The notes under the pieces are model-generated. The model ran no database searches. It was not told the DNA's origin and saw only the letters and a list, made by a program, of their open reading frames with translations. The translations under genes and the position numbers were made by a program. A DNA stretch of 64,000 bases from Diphasiastrum complanatum (taxonomy: Eukaryota > Streptophyta > Lycopodiopsida > Lycopodiales > Lycopodiaceae), in contig CM055108.1 of assembly GCA_029204225.1 (NCBI GenBank), positions 1,717,463-1,781,462 of the forward strand, read 5' to 3'. Below, in pieces: positions 10,850 to 22,071 of the stretch (position 1 is the stretch's first letter; each line of letters starts with the position of its first letter).

Positions 10850-11850
10850 TTATGCCAACAAAGAAGTGAAGTACTCTTTGTGAAAGGTCATGTGTGAACT
10901 TGTTCCACTATCAATCCACCAAGGATCTAGATCTCCATCATTAGCAAGCATACATGAAGACATCACAAAAGCATCATCATTTGCATCTTGCACATCCAAA
11001 CCATCCTCATCAAGAGTAAGATTACCTTGCTTGTCTCTTGATCTCTCTTCTTCTTGTAGCACTCACTTGCAAAGTGTCTTTTGATGCCACAAGAGAAACA
11101 CTTGAGCTTTGATTTATCCTTATTTTTGCCACTTGAAGAAGCATCCACTTGATCTTGCCCTTTAGACCACTTGCTTTTGGTTTTGCCCTTGAATTTGCCC
11201 TTTGTGAACATAACATCCTCTTGAAGTGTCGATTGTAGATCCACCTCTTGCTTGAAGCCTATATTCTTCATTGATCAAGATCTCTTGAAGATCCATCAAA
11301 CTTGGCAAAGTCCTTTTGAATAGCAATACTTTGGACAGTGTTAGCTATGAGCATCCAACAAGCCATTAAGAATCACTTGAATAAAGCTCTCCTTCCTTAA
11401 TGCTTTCATCTATGCAAGCTAACTCATCATTCAATGCTTTCATTCTCAGAACAAAAGTACTTGGACTTTCTTTATTCTTTTGCAAACAAGAAAAGATTTG
11501 CCTTCTTAGAGTCAACACTCTAGAAGTAGACTTGGATTCATAAAGCTTCTTCAATGAATTCCCAAGCTTCCAAAGATGATGTGCACTTACCAACTTCCTT
11601 GAGAAGTTCATTGGTAACATTCATCTTTATCATGTGTAGAGCCTTCTTGGCCCTCTTGTCATACCTCAATTGATCTTGTTGTGTTGCTGGTCTTCCTCCA
11701 AACCTACAACAATATCCAAAACATCATTCATCTCAAAAAGTGACTCCATCCTCACTTTCCATAATGAATAGTTACTTGAGGTAAGCCTATCATTGGCTCC
11801 AACATGACTCCAGTTGAGGTTGCCATGTAGCAATGTCCTGATCTTCTCTT
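10850..11850 (-). pseudogene. C1 gag, zinc knuckle and protease start
   Basis: Gag is read from a probable ATG near 11829 (MATSTGVML), then after a frame change SSNYSLWKVRMESLF, the UBN2-type copia gag signature. Downstream come RVLTLRRQIFSCLQKNKESP and, at 11366-11620, KALNDELACIDESIKEGEL. The zinc knuckle CFSCGIKRHFASEC (C-x2-C-x4-H-x4-C) is at about 11060-11105. The protease active site PWWIDSGTSSHMTFHKEYF lies at about 10860-10925 with intact D-S-G. Frames are broken in at least three places. Confidence 0.85.
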
Positions 11851-11864
11851 TCAACCTGCTTCAA

Positions 11865-12455
11865 TGCACAAAGCACTCCTTTGAACAACAACAAATGCTT
11901 TCAAAAGCAATCACCAAGATTTGAAACTATCTCACAAATTCTCTTCTAGCACTAACCAAGAAAATCAACACATAGAATCATGGAATCTTGATCAACCTAT
12001 GATCTATCCTCATCATGTGGATCCAAAAATAGCAAATATAGATCATTCTACACATAGAATTGCAAGCAATCACCAAGATAGTGCACCAATGGATAGTAAA
12101 ACCCAAGAGAACCATGTATAAGCATGAAATGAGATAGAGAAGAGAGAAGATGACTCTCTCCACGAGTTACATCCTTTTATAGCAGGTCCAAACCCTATTT
12201 GGCCACTTGGCTTTCCCACCAAAATGCTAACCCTACCAATTTTGGGTCTAGATTCAATGTACCCAACTTATTCAAATTGAATCTACTCAAACTCACATTC
12301 TATCTTTCCTACACTTTCAAAAAGTGTCTATTCAAATGAAATTTAGACTAATGAACTTTGAAAAGTCAACCTATAAGTCTAAAACAAGTTTTGGCCTCAA
12401 TATGCCAAATATGGAAACATTGCAAAATGTGATGAAACTAGTTGAATCTTTCACA
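11865..12455 (-). repeat. C1 5' LTR and leader
   Basis: Right copy, ending TTTCACA at 12455. The segment from about 12018 to 12455 matches the left LTR at roughly 97 percent by eye. Inside 12018 the two copies diverge, so the U5-equivalent part (about 11865-12017) is not the same in both LTRs. No convincing TGGTATCAGAGC primer site is seen next to it. Confidence 0.75.
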
Positions 12456-12460
12456 TAAAT
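12456..12460. repeat. C1 target site duplication, right copy (TAAAT)
   Basis: TAAAT directly after the TTTCACA end of C1, matching 7057-7061. Gypsy G2 coding sequence resumes right after it. Confidence 0.88.
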
Positions 12461-13995
12461 CTCCCCAAACTTCGGTACCTTCAAGGGTTTTGCTTTCAAA
12501 GGGCTTGTGAGGTACTTTATGGGAAGAGGAAGAGTGTTGGTCGGCATTACGGATTTGCTGGCGATACTCATGATGCAGCCGAATTTCTTCAGATGGGTTG
12601 GGGATAAACTATCGGGATTGAATCATCACTTGGAGGAACAGCCTGCGGTTGAGTTTTGCTGGTGCAAGTGTAGGGGCTTGGCATTGGGTTTGTGCCCGAG
12701 TCAAGACCGAAGCAGGATGAGTTTCAATGGTAAAGTTTCTACTTGCACTGAACAGACTAAAGCAGTAGGTTTGGATCGGGATGGGGCAGTCCTTTACGTG
12801 ATGTTCAATACCACAATTTTCAAAAGCTGGAGGAAAATTGAGTTTATCTGGGTAGCGAATACTAGGATGTTTACCTGGTAAAGCATCCTCGTATTGCGGG
12901 TAGTTGGTGTGCGGCAAAGACAACTTGGTTTGGATTATAAGCTTGGGCATTGGGATCCAGTGGTTGAGCATTAGAATCATAGGTATAATAAACAACCTTT
13001 TAGTAGAGTACTGTGGTTGAGTATGTCTTCCACATAGTAGGTGGCCATATCGATGGTATTCGGATCACGATAATGAACAACGTTTTGTGGGGCAGGTTGG
13101 TTAACAACAAATTGTTGACGTGGGGATGAATATTGATTTGGTGCAGGTGGTCGTGGTTGGTAAACCCCTAGTCATGGCACAGGTTGTTGTGGCGGGTAGG
13201 GGCGGTAAGCTCAATAAACGGTGGGTCTGGTGGCTATTGGGAAATGATTTCGCAGTTGAGGGCATTCATTAGCAGTGTGATGTTGTGAGCATATTGGACA
13301 CCAGACATTTTTTTCTTGTTGGAAAGGATTTCTCAGCAATTTGTTCCATGGCGGTTTGGAAATTGGCAGTGAGTTTATCCATAAGTGATTGTTGAGCTTT
13401 TTGCCAGGTTTCCATTTGATGTAGAATTTCAGAAGATTGAGCAATATTATCAGACTTAGGATGATCCGGATTCTTAGATTTCTTTTCACGATGGTCAAAG
13501 TCATCATCGGAACCTTCGTCTTCTTCATGGATAGCATCAGTCATCACATCTTTAAGTTGATCATAAAGGTCAACTAGTTTGAGTTCACGACGAATGTTTT
13601 TAGGCAATCCAACTAAAAATAGTTTTATGGGCCATTGCGTTCAGTGATATTTTCATCAACACATTCTACTTTGAGACGTTTAAAACGCTCAATGTAGTTT
13701 CGAACAGACTCTTCGCGACGCATCTTGATATGAGTGATTTGAATGAACGAGCTCTTAGTCAGTTTGGATGGTTTGAAACGCTTGATGAGAACGTCCTTGA
13801 GGGTGGTCCAAGAAGCAAGATCAGGAGTTTCAAGGTTCAAGTACCACTCCTTGGCGGTGCCATAGAGTACCATGGGAAATAGGCGAAGCTTTTCAGTTTC
13901 AGAGGTATCTCCATAAATACGGCACGCATTATCAAAGTCTTGGAGAAATCGGACTGGGTCAGATTCACCATCGTACTTTGGTGTGATGTTCTGTT
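12461..13995 (-). pseudogene. G2 gag and gag-protease linker (upstream half of split gypsy G2)
   Basis: Gag body at about 13270-13992 on the minus strand: ITPKYDGESDPVRFLQDF, then GTAKEWYLNLETPDLASW and IKRFKPSKL, the classical Retrotrans_gag signature. A spacer follows with a coiled-coil-like QSLMDKLTANFQTAMEQI. A knuckle-like motif CPICSQHHTANEC (C-x2-C-x3-H-x4-C, one residue shorter than usual) is near 13265-13310. Downstream, 12609-12995 encodes a Pro- and Gln-rich linker that runs to the C1 insertion point at 12461 and continues in frame at 7056. Confidence 0.85.
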
Positions 13996-15060
13996 AGTAA
14001 ACGGGTAAAATCTATAAGATAGAATTTGCGGAGCTGCTGAAGGACTGATCTTAATGAGATCTAGCCTCAGTGAAGTTGGGAAATTCTAAGACAAAGATTT
14101 TGATGAGAAATAAGAGATTTTGACAATATAACAGGATGTTTTCTCAAAATTTGACTGCGGTCAGAATTTGTGGAGGTGATAAAATGAAAGATCAGGGTCT
14201 GTTAGGGCTGCAGACAGACTGGCAAATTTTGATATACCTGTTTGGTTGTGAAAAAGGTCACTTGGGTCACTTCTTTTGAAGAAAATGCCCAAGTTGACTC
14301 TTTTGTTGCTTCCCCCCGGTTTGAGAAGTTGCTTCGCAGCTCGTGTAGGACCTGGAGAGACAACGCGTGCTGTTTGTTGCTAGATAGAGATAAGCACACA
14401 AGCAAACATACAACACAGAAGCAAAATCAGAGGGGTGCCCTAGCAGCGCGCATCAGGTGTTAGATGGCCGTGGAGTGCCATGGATCAGCCAGGGAGCTGT
14501 AGCAGATTTGGGGCGGCTGCCATAGCCATAACCTATGAAGGAGGAGTGAAGAGAGAGATGGAGGAGCTCGAGATAGCTCGCGTGTGCCCAACCGAAGGAG
14601 ACTGTAGCGTTTCGAAGAGGTCCGTGCATCTATGCACGTGGTTCAACATGCGTAGAATCTGAAGATCGTTAGATCGAACTCCTATTGGATGGACAGCTAA
14701 GATTAATTTTTTGGAGAGAAATTCGGGCCATAGAATGGGATTCCACTATTGAGATGTGCATTATAAGATGAGATGGAGAGTAAGAAACAAATCTATTGGA
14801 TCAGAAAAGACTAAGGTAGCAGGTGATAAAGGAAGGAGCAGGATGCACCTTGGGATTCCTACTCACCTCATAATGGATGACCTCAACGTAAACTACCAAA
14901 ATGGTACACTAAGTTCATGAGTGATAAGAAAGGGGAAGTTGTCAAATCTAGCTAGGACGGAGAGTTACGGCCTTCCACAAGAGAGAAGAAGGACCTTGAT
15001 AGGTTCTAGGTAAACCTTGCACTTACGAGCGACATTATTTCATCTATTGAACCCTCTTGC
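13996..15060. other. Region upstream of G2 gag, possible LTR or leader, no gene
   Basis: No protein similarity recognised on either strand. By position it should contain the G2 leader and perhaps its 5' LTR, but no second copy lies in the window to test this and no primer binding site is evident. The short open frames at 14202-14463 and 14480-14662 have no recognisable content. Confidence 0.35.
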
Positions 15061-15089
15061 TTTGAGGAGGTAAAAATCAGGAGATATGA

Positions 15090-15935
15090 AAAAAAACAAT
15101 GCAAGAGGAGATTTATTCCATCAAACACCATGACACTTGGGAGATAGTGGGTCTTCCAAATGCTAAAAAATCCATTGGCAATGAATGGGTATACAGGACA
15201 AAGTACAATGCTAATGGAACTATTTCAAAACATAAAGAAAGGCTTGTACTAAAGGGTTATGTGCAAAGTAAGGGCATTGACTACAAAGAGATTGTCGCCT
15301 ATGGCTAAATGGAACATGCTTCGCATGGTGATTGTCTTAGCGACGTTATTTGGATGGAATCTACATCAAATGGATGTTAAGTCTACTTTTTTGAATGGTA
15401 AGCTTGAAGAAGAAGTGTACATGGAGCAACCTAGTGGTTTTGTGGTACATGGCATGGAAAACAAAGTATGGAGATTAATTAAGGCCTTATATGGATTGAA
15501 GCAAGCACCACGGATTGCAATATGAAAGGCAACAGACTTTACCAGTTTTACAAGGCTTTGTTGATTCAGATTGGGCAGGCTATATTGATGACATAAGATC
15601 TATCACAGGGTATGTATTTCATGTTGGTAATGGTGTATTTTCTTGGTCTAATAAGAAACAAGACACAATTGCTCTTTCTACCACAAAACCAGAATACAAA
15701 ACACTATGTTTAGCTATGCAGGAAGTAGTTTGGCTTGTATTCCATGCACTCATGAAGCATATAGAGATTAAATATCATTTCATTAGAGAGAAGTTGTACA
15801 TAATGAAATAGATGTAGTGCATTGTAAGACAGAGGATCGATTAGCTAACATACTTACTAAAGCTTTAAGTACTGATAAGTTTGAGTTTTTTAAAGAAAAG
15901 CTCTTTGTAAGAAAGATAAAATAGGGCCTAAGGGA
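15090..15935 (+). pseudogene. Copia C2 RT-RNase H fragment with internal deletion
   Basis: Copia polymerase 3' end. HDTWEIVGLPNAKKSIGNEW through the RT fingers at 15117-15306, one frame change, then RMVIVLATLFGWNLHQMDVK, FLNGKLEEEVYMEQP and YGLKQAPR up to about 15515. The sequence then jumps directly to RNase H (GFVDSDWAGYIDD, then VFSWSNKKQDTIALSTT) at 15540-15760, so the YVDD palm is deleted. The tail VVHCKTEDRLANILTKAL near 15815-15880 and a stop at about 15921 are typical of the copia pol end. Confidence 0.88.
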
Positions 15936-15938
15936 GTG

Positions 15939-16280
15939 TGTTAGAATAAGTAAGCCTGAGTTTCTCTTACATTTCCATGACTATTTCTAGCTTTAGCAAT
16001 ATTTTTGAGAATTTTCTGTTTGTGTAATAGTTTGCATGATTGCCGATTTGACGGCACATGTAGAGTAGAGTCGAGACACGAGTCCCATAATGGGGACTGA
16101 ACTGCCATGCAACGGTACCCCACAAAAACTAGATTGTATATATGTATTCAATTTTACTTTGTGTGAATATACTTGTGAGATAGCTTTCTTGGGATTTTGG
16201 TGTGCTCTCTTTTCAAGCTTTTATAAATCCGATTGTTAGCATGTTTAATAATTGTAGTTTTACAAATTGCTTGATCAATC
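15939..16280 (+). repeat. Copia C2 3' LTR (approximate right end)
   Basis: A purine-rich tract AAGGGAGTG is followed by TGTTAGAATAAG, the typical copia polypurine tract and LTR start, right after the pol stop. The right end is uncertain; a CA-ending stretch near 16280 (TCCTTAACA) would pair with the TGTTAG start. No 5' partner is visible. Confidence 0.65.
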
Positions 16281-16284
16281 CTTA

Positions 16285-16620
16285 ACATAGCCATATCTAC
16301 TATGATTATCAATGAAAGATAAGAACATAGTCAAAAAATGCCTATAAAAATGAATCAATTCTAGAGGAGATGATATGCTTGTGAGTGATTTGGAAAATGA
16401 AGCTTATGTGCCTTAGCCAAAGCAAAAGACCTGCATACAATATCTACTTTTGCCAAGCTTGTAGATTGGTTGAAAGCTATTCCATCTCTTGCCATGTTTT
16501 CCAAAGACTTGAAATTCACATGCCTAGGTCTTTTATGCCATATCTCCACCTAAGAAACTTTTTCCTTGGCACTCATCACAAGATTGTTAGGAACAACACT
16601 TGAAATTAATTTGAAAAGCC
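16285..16620 (-). pseudogene. Copia integrase fragment (pre-integrase and start of core)
   Basis: The minus strand gives EIWHKRPRHVNFKSLENMAR (pre-integrase His motif) at about 16480-16549, then CRSFALAKAHKLHFPNHS, and, after a frame change, FLSFIDNHSRYGYVK near 16290-16340 (context of the first catalytic Asp). No LTRs are attached, so this is an orphan fragment. Confidence 0.8.
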
Positions 16621-17442
<822 letters not shown>

Positions 17443-17750
17443 TACAAAATGGTGTCACATCCCTACTTATAGACAAAGTTAGGATTAGGGTTTTTGGTTC
17501 ACCCAAAACCATGTGCCATAACAACTTGACTATCATAAAAAGTTAAGAGCCAAAATGCATTTTAGAACTACTTGGGGTCCTTTCTTATTTTGGCCCATTG
17601 GTATTTTAGATCTATCTTTACTTCTTGTGCCTTTGGCTTAAGAGTACATTGCACCTTCTAAGGGTGTCTGACGTTATATTACTGATAGATCTAACTCTTA
17701 TGCCAACTTGGACATGCTTTTATTCCCGTTGCCATAAAATATGTTGGGGA

Positions 17751-18570
17751 TGAAAAAACTTAGTGTTTCTACCCACAAAGCGCTTTTAGCTTGTGAGTTC
17801 ACACCTATAGAAATACATGAGATTTCTACATAGGCAGCAACCGAAGTCACCAACTCAGTCGAAGTCCCCAACACAACGAGTTGCCAAGGCACCAACCTCA
17901 ATCCAAGTCATCGACAACACCGAAGTGGCCGAAGTCCCTTAAGGCAACAAAGGCAGCGAAGGAAAACCAAGGCACAAGAGACCGAAGTGCCTGACGCCAA
18001 CTATGAGCAAAGCCAAAAGGCGAGCTAGACACGTCGGATGTCGAGTAACGTCATCAGAGCTCGACGAGCATGACAGTTTGAATGTCACAACTCAAACGTT
18101 AAGCCCTTGTAGTTAAGCGAAGTAGCAAGAAAATAGTTAACTTTGTTTTTAGCTTAAACTATCTTGTAATGCTTAGCTAATTAGTTCTTGTAATTAGATC
18201 AAGCATGCTATATGTATTGGAGATTGGATACAGACAGAAGAGTGGAAGAAGCATACACACAAAGTGTGTGTGGAAGAGGTCAATGAATGCAGTCTTGCAG
18301 TAGCAGATGCATATTATCAGACCGCAGTTTAAGTGCTAGCAGTAGCTAGTCACTAGTAAGGGATGTACCTCTCTTACCTCCACGTGCTGATCTGGGAAAC
18401 AGACAGTGCTTTCAAAGGGAATCATAAGCTATATACTTGATTTTGTTAATATAGACAAGTAGCAGTTCCTATTGATCTATGTGTGTGCAATCTTTGAATG
18501 CTTTGTGTTGCTTATTCAATTCAATGGTAGATATAGTTCCGCTGTCATCTAACATTATCTACTATTGATA
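17751..18570 (+). repeat. Isolated copia LTR, same family as C3 3' LTR
   Basis: TGAAAAAACTTAGTGTTTCTACCC starts a segment that matches 26052-26815 over most of its length, including the conserved TGTAATGCTTAGCT and GGAGATTGGATAC stretches and the ACCTCTCTTACCTCC end. It is longer on the right than the other copy. It contains an array of degenerate CGAAGTC units near 17845-17990. It is either a solo LTR or the 5' LTR of C3 with the intervening DNA replaced by nested insertions. Confidence 0.75.
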
Positions 18571-18899
18571 ATTTAACATCAGATTAGCAATAGCTATCTA
18601 TAGCTCAGAGGATCTCTGATCGTGAAATGAAGCAGTAGCTTTGTCCAACAGATTGGCTCCATCTGAGCTCATATTGGTGAGTCTCGACTAGCTCCGACTT
18701 CAAAGTGATCGAAGTCTCCGACGTCCATGCCAATTTTTTTTTTTTGGTTTTCACAGTTGGCGAGTCAGGCACTAGCGAGTCAAACTGGCGAGTCAAAACT
18801 TTTTTACTCGCCGAGCTACCTACTTGCTTCAAATGATAATCGAAGATATTTGGGAAAATGGCGAGTCAGATGAAAGAAGTCGCGAGTCAGGAGATGGGC
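18571..18899. repeat. Region with dispersed GGCGAGTCA units
   Basis: At least seven copies of (G)GCGAGTCA or its variants (including one inverted ACTCGCC) lie between 18743 and 18905. They are not tandem with a constant period. The same motif in inverse orientation (TTACTCGCC) forms an array at 49850-50060. No coding sequence seen. Confidence 0.6.
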
Positions 18900-19229
18900 G
18901 AATCAAGCCATGTGTAGCCCAAAATTGACATTTTTCTAGATTCAAGGTGCTCTGAAATTTGTGACATTTTTGTAGCACCTTCTCCAACTTGGATAAGTGT
19001 TCAGAGTTTGGACCATGCACGCACAAATCGTCCAAGAAAATTTTCAGAAATTTCTACAAATACTCTCTGAATGCCGCCTGCATGACTCGTTGGAAAGTGC
19101 TTCGAGCACTACAAAGTCCAAATCGAATCACCTTATAGGCATAGGTTCTCATTCCATGGAGAATGATGTCTTATGTCGGTCTTCGGGTGCTATCTTCACT
19201 TGGTTGTAACTGTTAAAACCGTCCAAAAA
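18900..19229 (-). pseudogene. Gypsy reverse transcriptase fragment (palm)
   Basis: The minus strand gives FLDGFNSYNQVKIAPEDRHK near 19170-19229, FGLCSARSTFQRVMQAAF near 19070-19130, an in-frame TAG, then FLDDLCVHGPNSEHLSKLEK at about 18970-19035 with the catalytic DD, and LEKCQFW. This is a gypsy palm in the correct order. Its upstream fingers may be the gypsy piece at 20346-20640, with copia sequence lying between. Confidence 0.85.
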
Positions 19230-20640
19230 ATACCATCTCTTTTGTGCAATCTGTAAGTGCTTTGTACTCGACCTCACTAGATGACAATGAAATCATGGCT
19301 TGTTTCTTTGACATCCATGATATAGCTCCATCACCTATGAAAATACAATAAGCACTTATGGATTTGTTATCCATTTTGTCTCCAGCATAGTCCAAATCTG
19401 AAAATTCAAAAAGATTAGATGAATATGCCTCATACAATATGCCAAAATTTTGAGTTCCCATGATATACCCCAAAACTCATTTTCCTAACTTCCAATGCTC
19501 TTCACTTGGATCCTGCATGAATTGACTCAATATTCCAACACAAGATCTGGTCTTGTAATGGTTAGATAGATGAGTAATCCAACTAGCTTCCTATAAAGAG
19601 TAATGTCCTCGAAGGATCTTTCACTACCTCTTATAGTTAGCTTTACATTAGACATTGGTGTATCACAAGCTTTTGCATCTACCATATGAAATCTTTCTAA
19701 TATAGATTAGCATACTTCTCTTGACAAATGGAAGTAGATTGAGAAGTCCTAATCACCTCTATTCCCAAAATGTAGTGTAAGTGACCAAGATCATGCACCT
19801 CAAATTCCTTCTTAAGACCACTCTTGATATCCTCCACATCTTGATTGTCTCCACCACTCAAGATGATATCATCCACATAGATTAGTAAGATAATAACAAA
19901 ATTTCCAACAAGCCTATAATAAAGTAAATGATCATACTCACTCATAACAAACCCTTGAGAGTGTAAAAATGTGTTAAGCTTATTATACCAACTCCTTGGT
20001 GCTTGCTTAAGACCATATAAGTTCTTTTGTAGAAGACACACATGATTTTGCTTTGAAGTAGAAATGTAGCTCTCAGGTTGCTCCATGTACACTTCCTCCT
20101 CAATATCACCATTCAAGAATGTATTTGTAATGTCCAATTGCCATATATCCCATCCATAAAGAGTAGCAAGTGAAATAATGACCCGAATGCTCACCATCTT
20201 TGCCATGGGTGCAAAGGTCTCATCATAGTCAATGCCATGCTCTTGAGCATATCCTTTTGCCACTAACCTTGCGTTGTACTTGTTGATAGATCCATCTTGG
20301 TTTGTCTTCACCTTGAAGATCCAATTCTTATCTATAATCTTGTTTGGAGCACGATAGTCCACACACATCCTAAAACTCCCATCTTTTCTTTGTACCAAAA
20401 GTACAAGAGAGCAATAGAGGGAGTTACTGGGTTTTATCAAGCCTTTCTCTAACAAGTCATTAATTTGCTTAGAAATTTTTTCTTGTTGAGAATGGGTTAC
20501 CCTATAGGGAGGTCTGTTGGGTATGGAACTTCCAGGAATAATGTCTATCATATGATCTTCAGGTCTTTTAGGGGGTAAGGACTTTGGTAGCTCATCAAAA
20601 AACAAGAAGAATACTTTAATAAAAAGTCATTTATATTATT
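19230..20640 (-). mobile_element. Chimeric gypsy-copia reverse transcriptase segment
   Basis: One minus-strand open frame (19697-20605, 302 codons) begins with gypsy RT sequence (FFDELPKSLPPKRPEDHMID, GLIKPSNS, RKDGSFRMCVDYRAPNK) and passes without a stop or frame change into copia RT (NWIFKVKTNQDGSINKYNAR, ARLVAKGYAQEHGIDYDETF, FLNGDIEEEVYMEQP, YGLKQAPRSWY, LIYVDDIILSGG, GHLHYILGIEV). Copia RNase H follows at 19230-19473 (DLDYAGDKMDNKSISAYC, ISWMSKKQAMISLSSSEVEY). The join is near 20345. It probably never made a working enzyme, because the gypsy half lacks its palm and the copia half lacks its N-terminal lead. Confidence 0.88.
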
Positions 20641-20689
20641 GTCCAAAGAATGTGCATTTCCATCAACATCATCATCCATACTTTGAACA

Positions 20690-21750
20690 AACAACAAGTA
20701 AGCAAATACGGTCCAAGCCATCGCATATGGAGTTTTTAGGGGAACTTTTGATGTCGACTGTCGTAAATCAGCGCAGTCATACTTCTTCTTCCTTTGTTCC
20801 TCGATTTCCTCCGTTAATTTTTGTGAATTCGCACGAGCTTCAGCTAGTTCTTCAATATTGGTCAACTTTTTGTTAATACATTCTTCATCTGTTCGTTGAT
20901 CTTGAATACGAAAAGTTGTCACCTCAAATTCAATAGGCAAAATAGGATGCATACCATACGTGAGATAATATGGTGTCTGCTTCATCGTGATTTTTTCTGT
21001 GTTGCGATAAGCCCAGAGAACGGATGGTACTTTCTGAATCTGTCGCATGTGCAATAGTAATTTTGTTTAGGACCTTACATAAAATTCCATTAGCTCTCTT
21101 TGTCAAACCGTTTGCTTTTGGATTATAAGGTGTAGTTTTTCTGTGTTTGATCAGAAAATATATTGTCAGCAGCCGTATAGTGTCATTTAGAAAATGTGTA
21201 CCACGGTCACTTACTAGTTCAAGTGGACAACCATATCTTGTGATTATAAATTTGAATAAGAACGTCGCGACAGTTTTCGCACAGTTTCATTTCGTTGCCT
21301 CTGCTTCAACGTTCTTTGTAGCATAATCTGTTGCAACAAGAATATAACGACATTTAGTATGACGGTCACAGGTTTGATTGGACCGACAAAGTCAATCTCC
21401 CACTTCTCAAATGGTGCAAGAGACAGGATTGGTGTCAACGGCCAATTCATTGCTTTTTTAGGCTTGCTAGTCCTTTGGCAATGATCGCATGAATGAATAA
21501 AATTTGATACATCCTTAAACATGGTTGGCCACTAGTATTTGGTGGTCAATATCTTGTTAACAGTATTCTTCAAAGCAAAGTGTCCTCCAGCATCTTCTGA
21601 ATGTAAGACTTGAAAAACCTTTTTAATATCTTCTGTTTCGAGACATCTTTGAAGTTGATGATCAACACGAAGCTTGTACAGGACATTGTTAATAATTGTA
21701 TAAGGTGCTACCTTATATTGAAAAACTGTCTTTTGCTCCAAATCATAACC
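20690..21750 (-). pseudogene. G3 integrase, broken
   Basis: The H2C2 domain is at 21532-21700 (HSEDAGGHFALKNTVNKIL, an in-frame TAG, then WPTMFKDV) and 21450-21522 (FIHSCDHCQRTSK). The core start is NWPLTPILSLAPFEKWEIDF. A frameshift near 21360 disrupts the first catalytic region; the second Asp context is read near 21190-21240 in another frame (ELVSDRGTHF-like). The C-terminal part at 20700-21054 has WAYRNTEKITMKQTPYYLTY and FEVTTFRIQDQRTDEECI, the usual gypsy tail. Confidence 0.85.
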
Positions 21751-22071
21751 ATCCGGATATATCTGATCGTTGAGATAAGTAATAATATCAGAATATAACG
21801 AATTTGTGGATGAAATTTCAAATAGATTTTGTCAAGAAAATCATCATTAATTGGTTTTTCAGTTTTCCCCGTGCTAAGTTGCAATAGATAATCAGCATTT
21901 GTATGAAACTTTCCTTGGCAAAGTTCTACATGATAAGTGAATTCCTGCAGAAGTAGAACCCATCGAGCATTTCGTCCTGATAGATCTAGTTTATTCACAA
22001 GATACTTTAGAGCATAGTGATCAACATGAAAAATAAATGCATATCCCAGCAAATAATGCCGAAATTTCTTA
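21751..22071 (-). pseudogene. G3 RNase H, downstream part
   Basis: The minus strand gives KKFRHYLLGYAFIFHVDHYA and LKYLVNKLDLSGRNARWVLL, then LCQGKFHTNADYLLQL, which is RNase H of gypsy type with the conserved HVDHYAL block. The upstream part of the same domain continues at 23817 after the foldback element. Confidence 0.85.

Larger units (their letters stand above)
7062..12455 (-). mobile_element. Ty1/copia retrotransposon C1, inserted in gypsy G2
   Basis: A 5394-bp copia element on the minus strand, bounded by TGTG...CACA ends and an exact 5-bp duplication TAAAT (7057-7061 and 12456-12460). Gag is nearest the right end and RNase H nearest the left, as expected for minus orientation. A polypurine tract GAAGAGGAG (minus strand) abuts the left LTR. 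When the element and one TAAAT are removed, the flanking gypsy reading frame is continuous, so the boundaries are firm. Internally it lacks the central reverse transcriptase and is non-autonomous. Confidence 0.92.

Noticed and set aside
14202-14662. Small host genes upstream of G2 gag
   Set aside because: Short frames without known motifs, splice context or codon pattern; more likely LTR or leader sequence.
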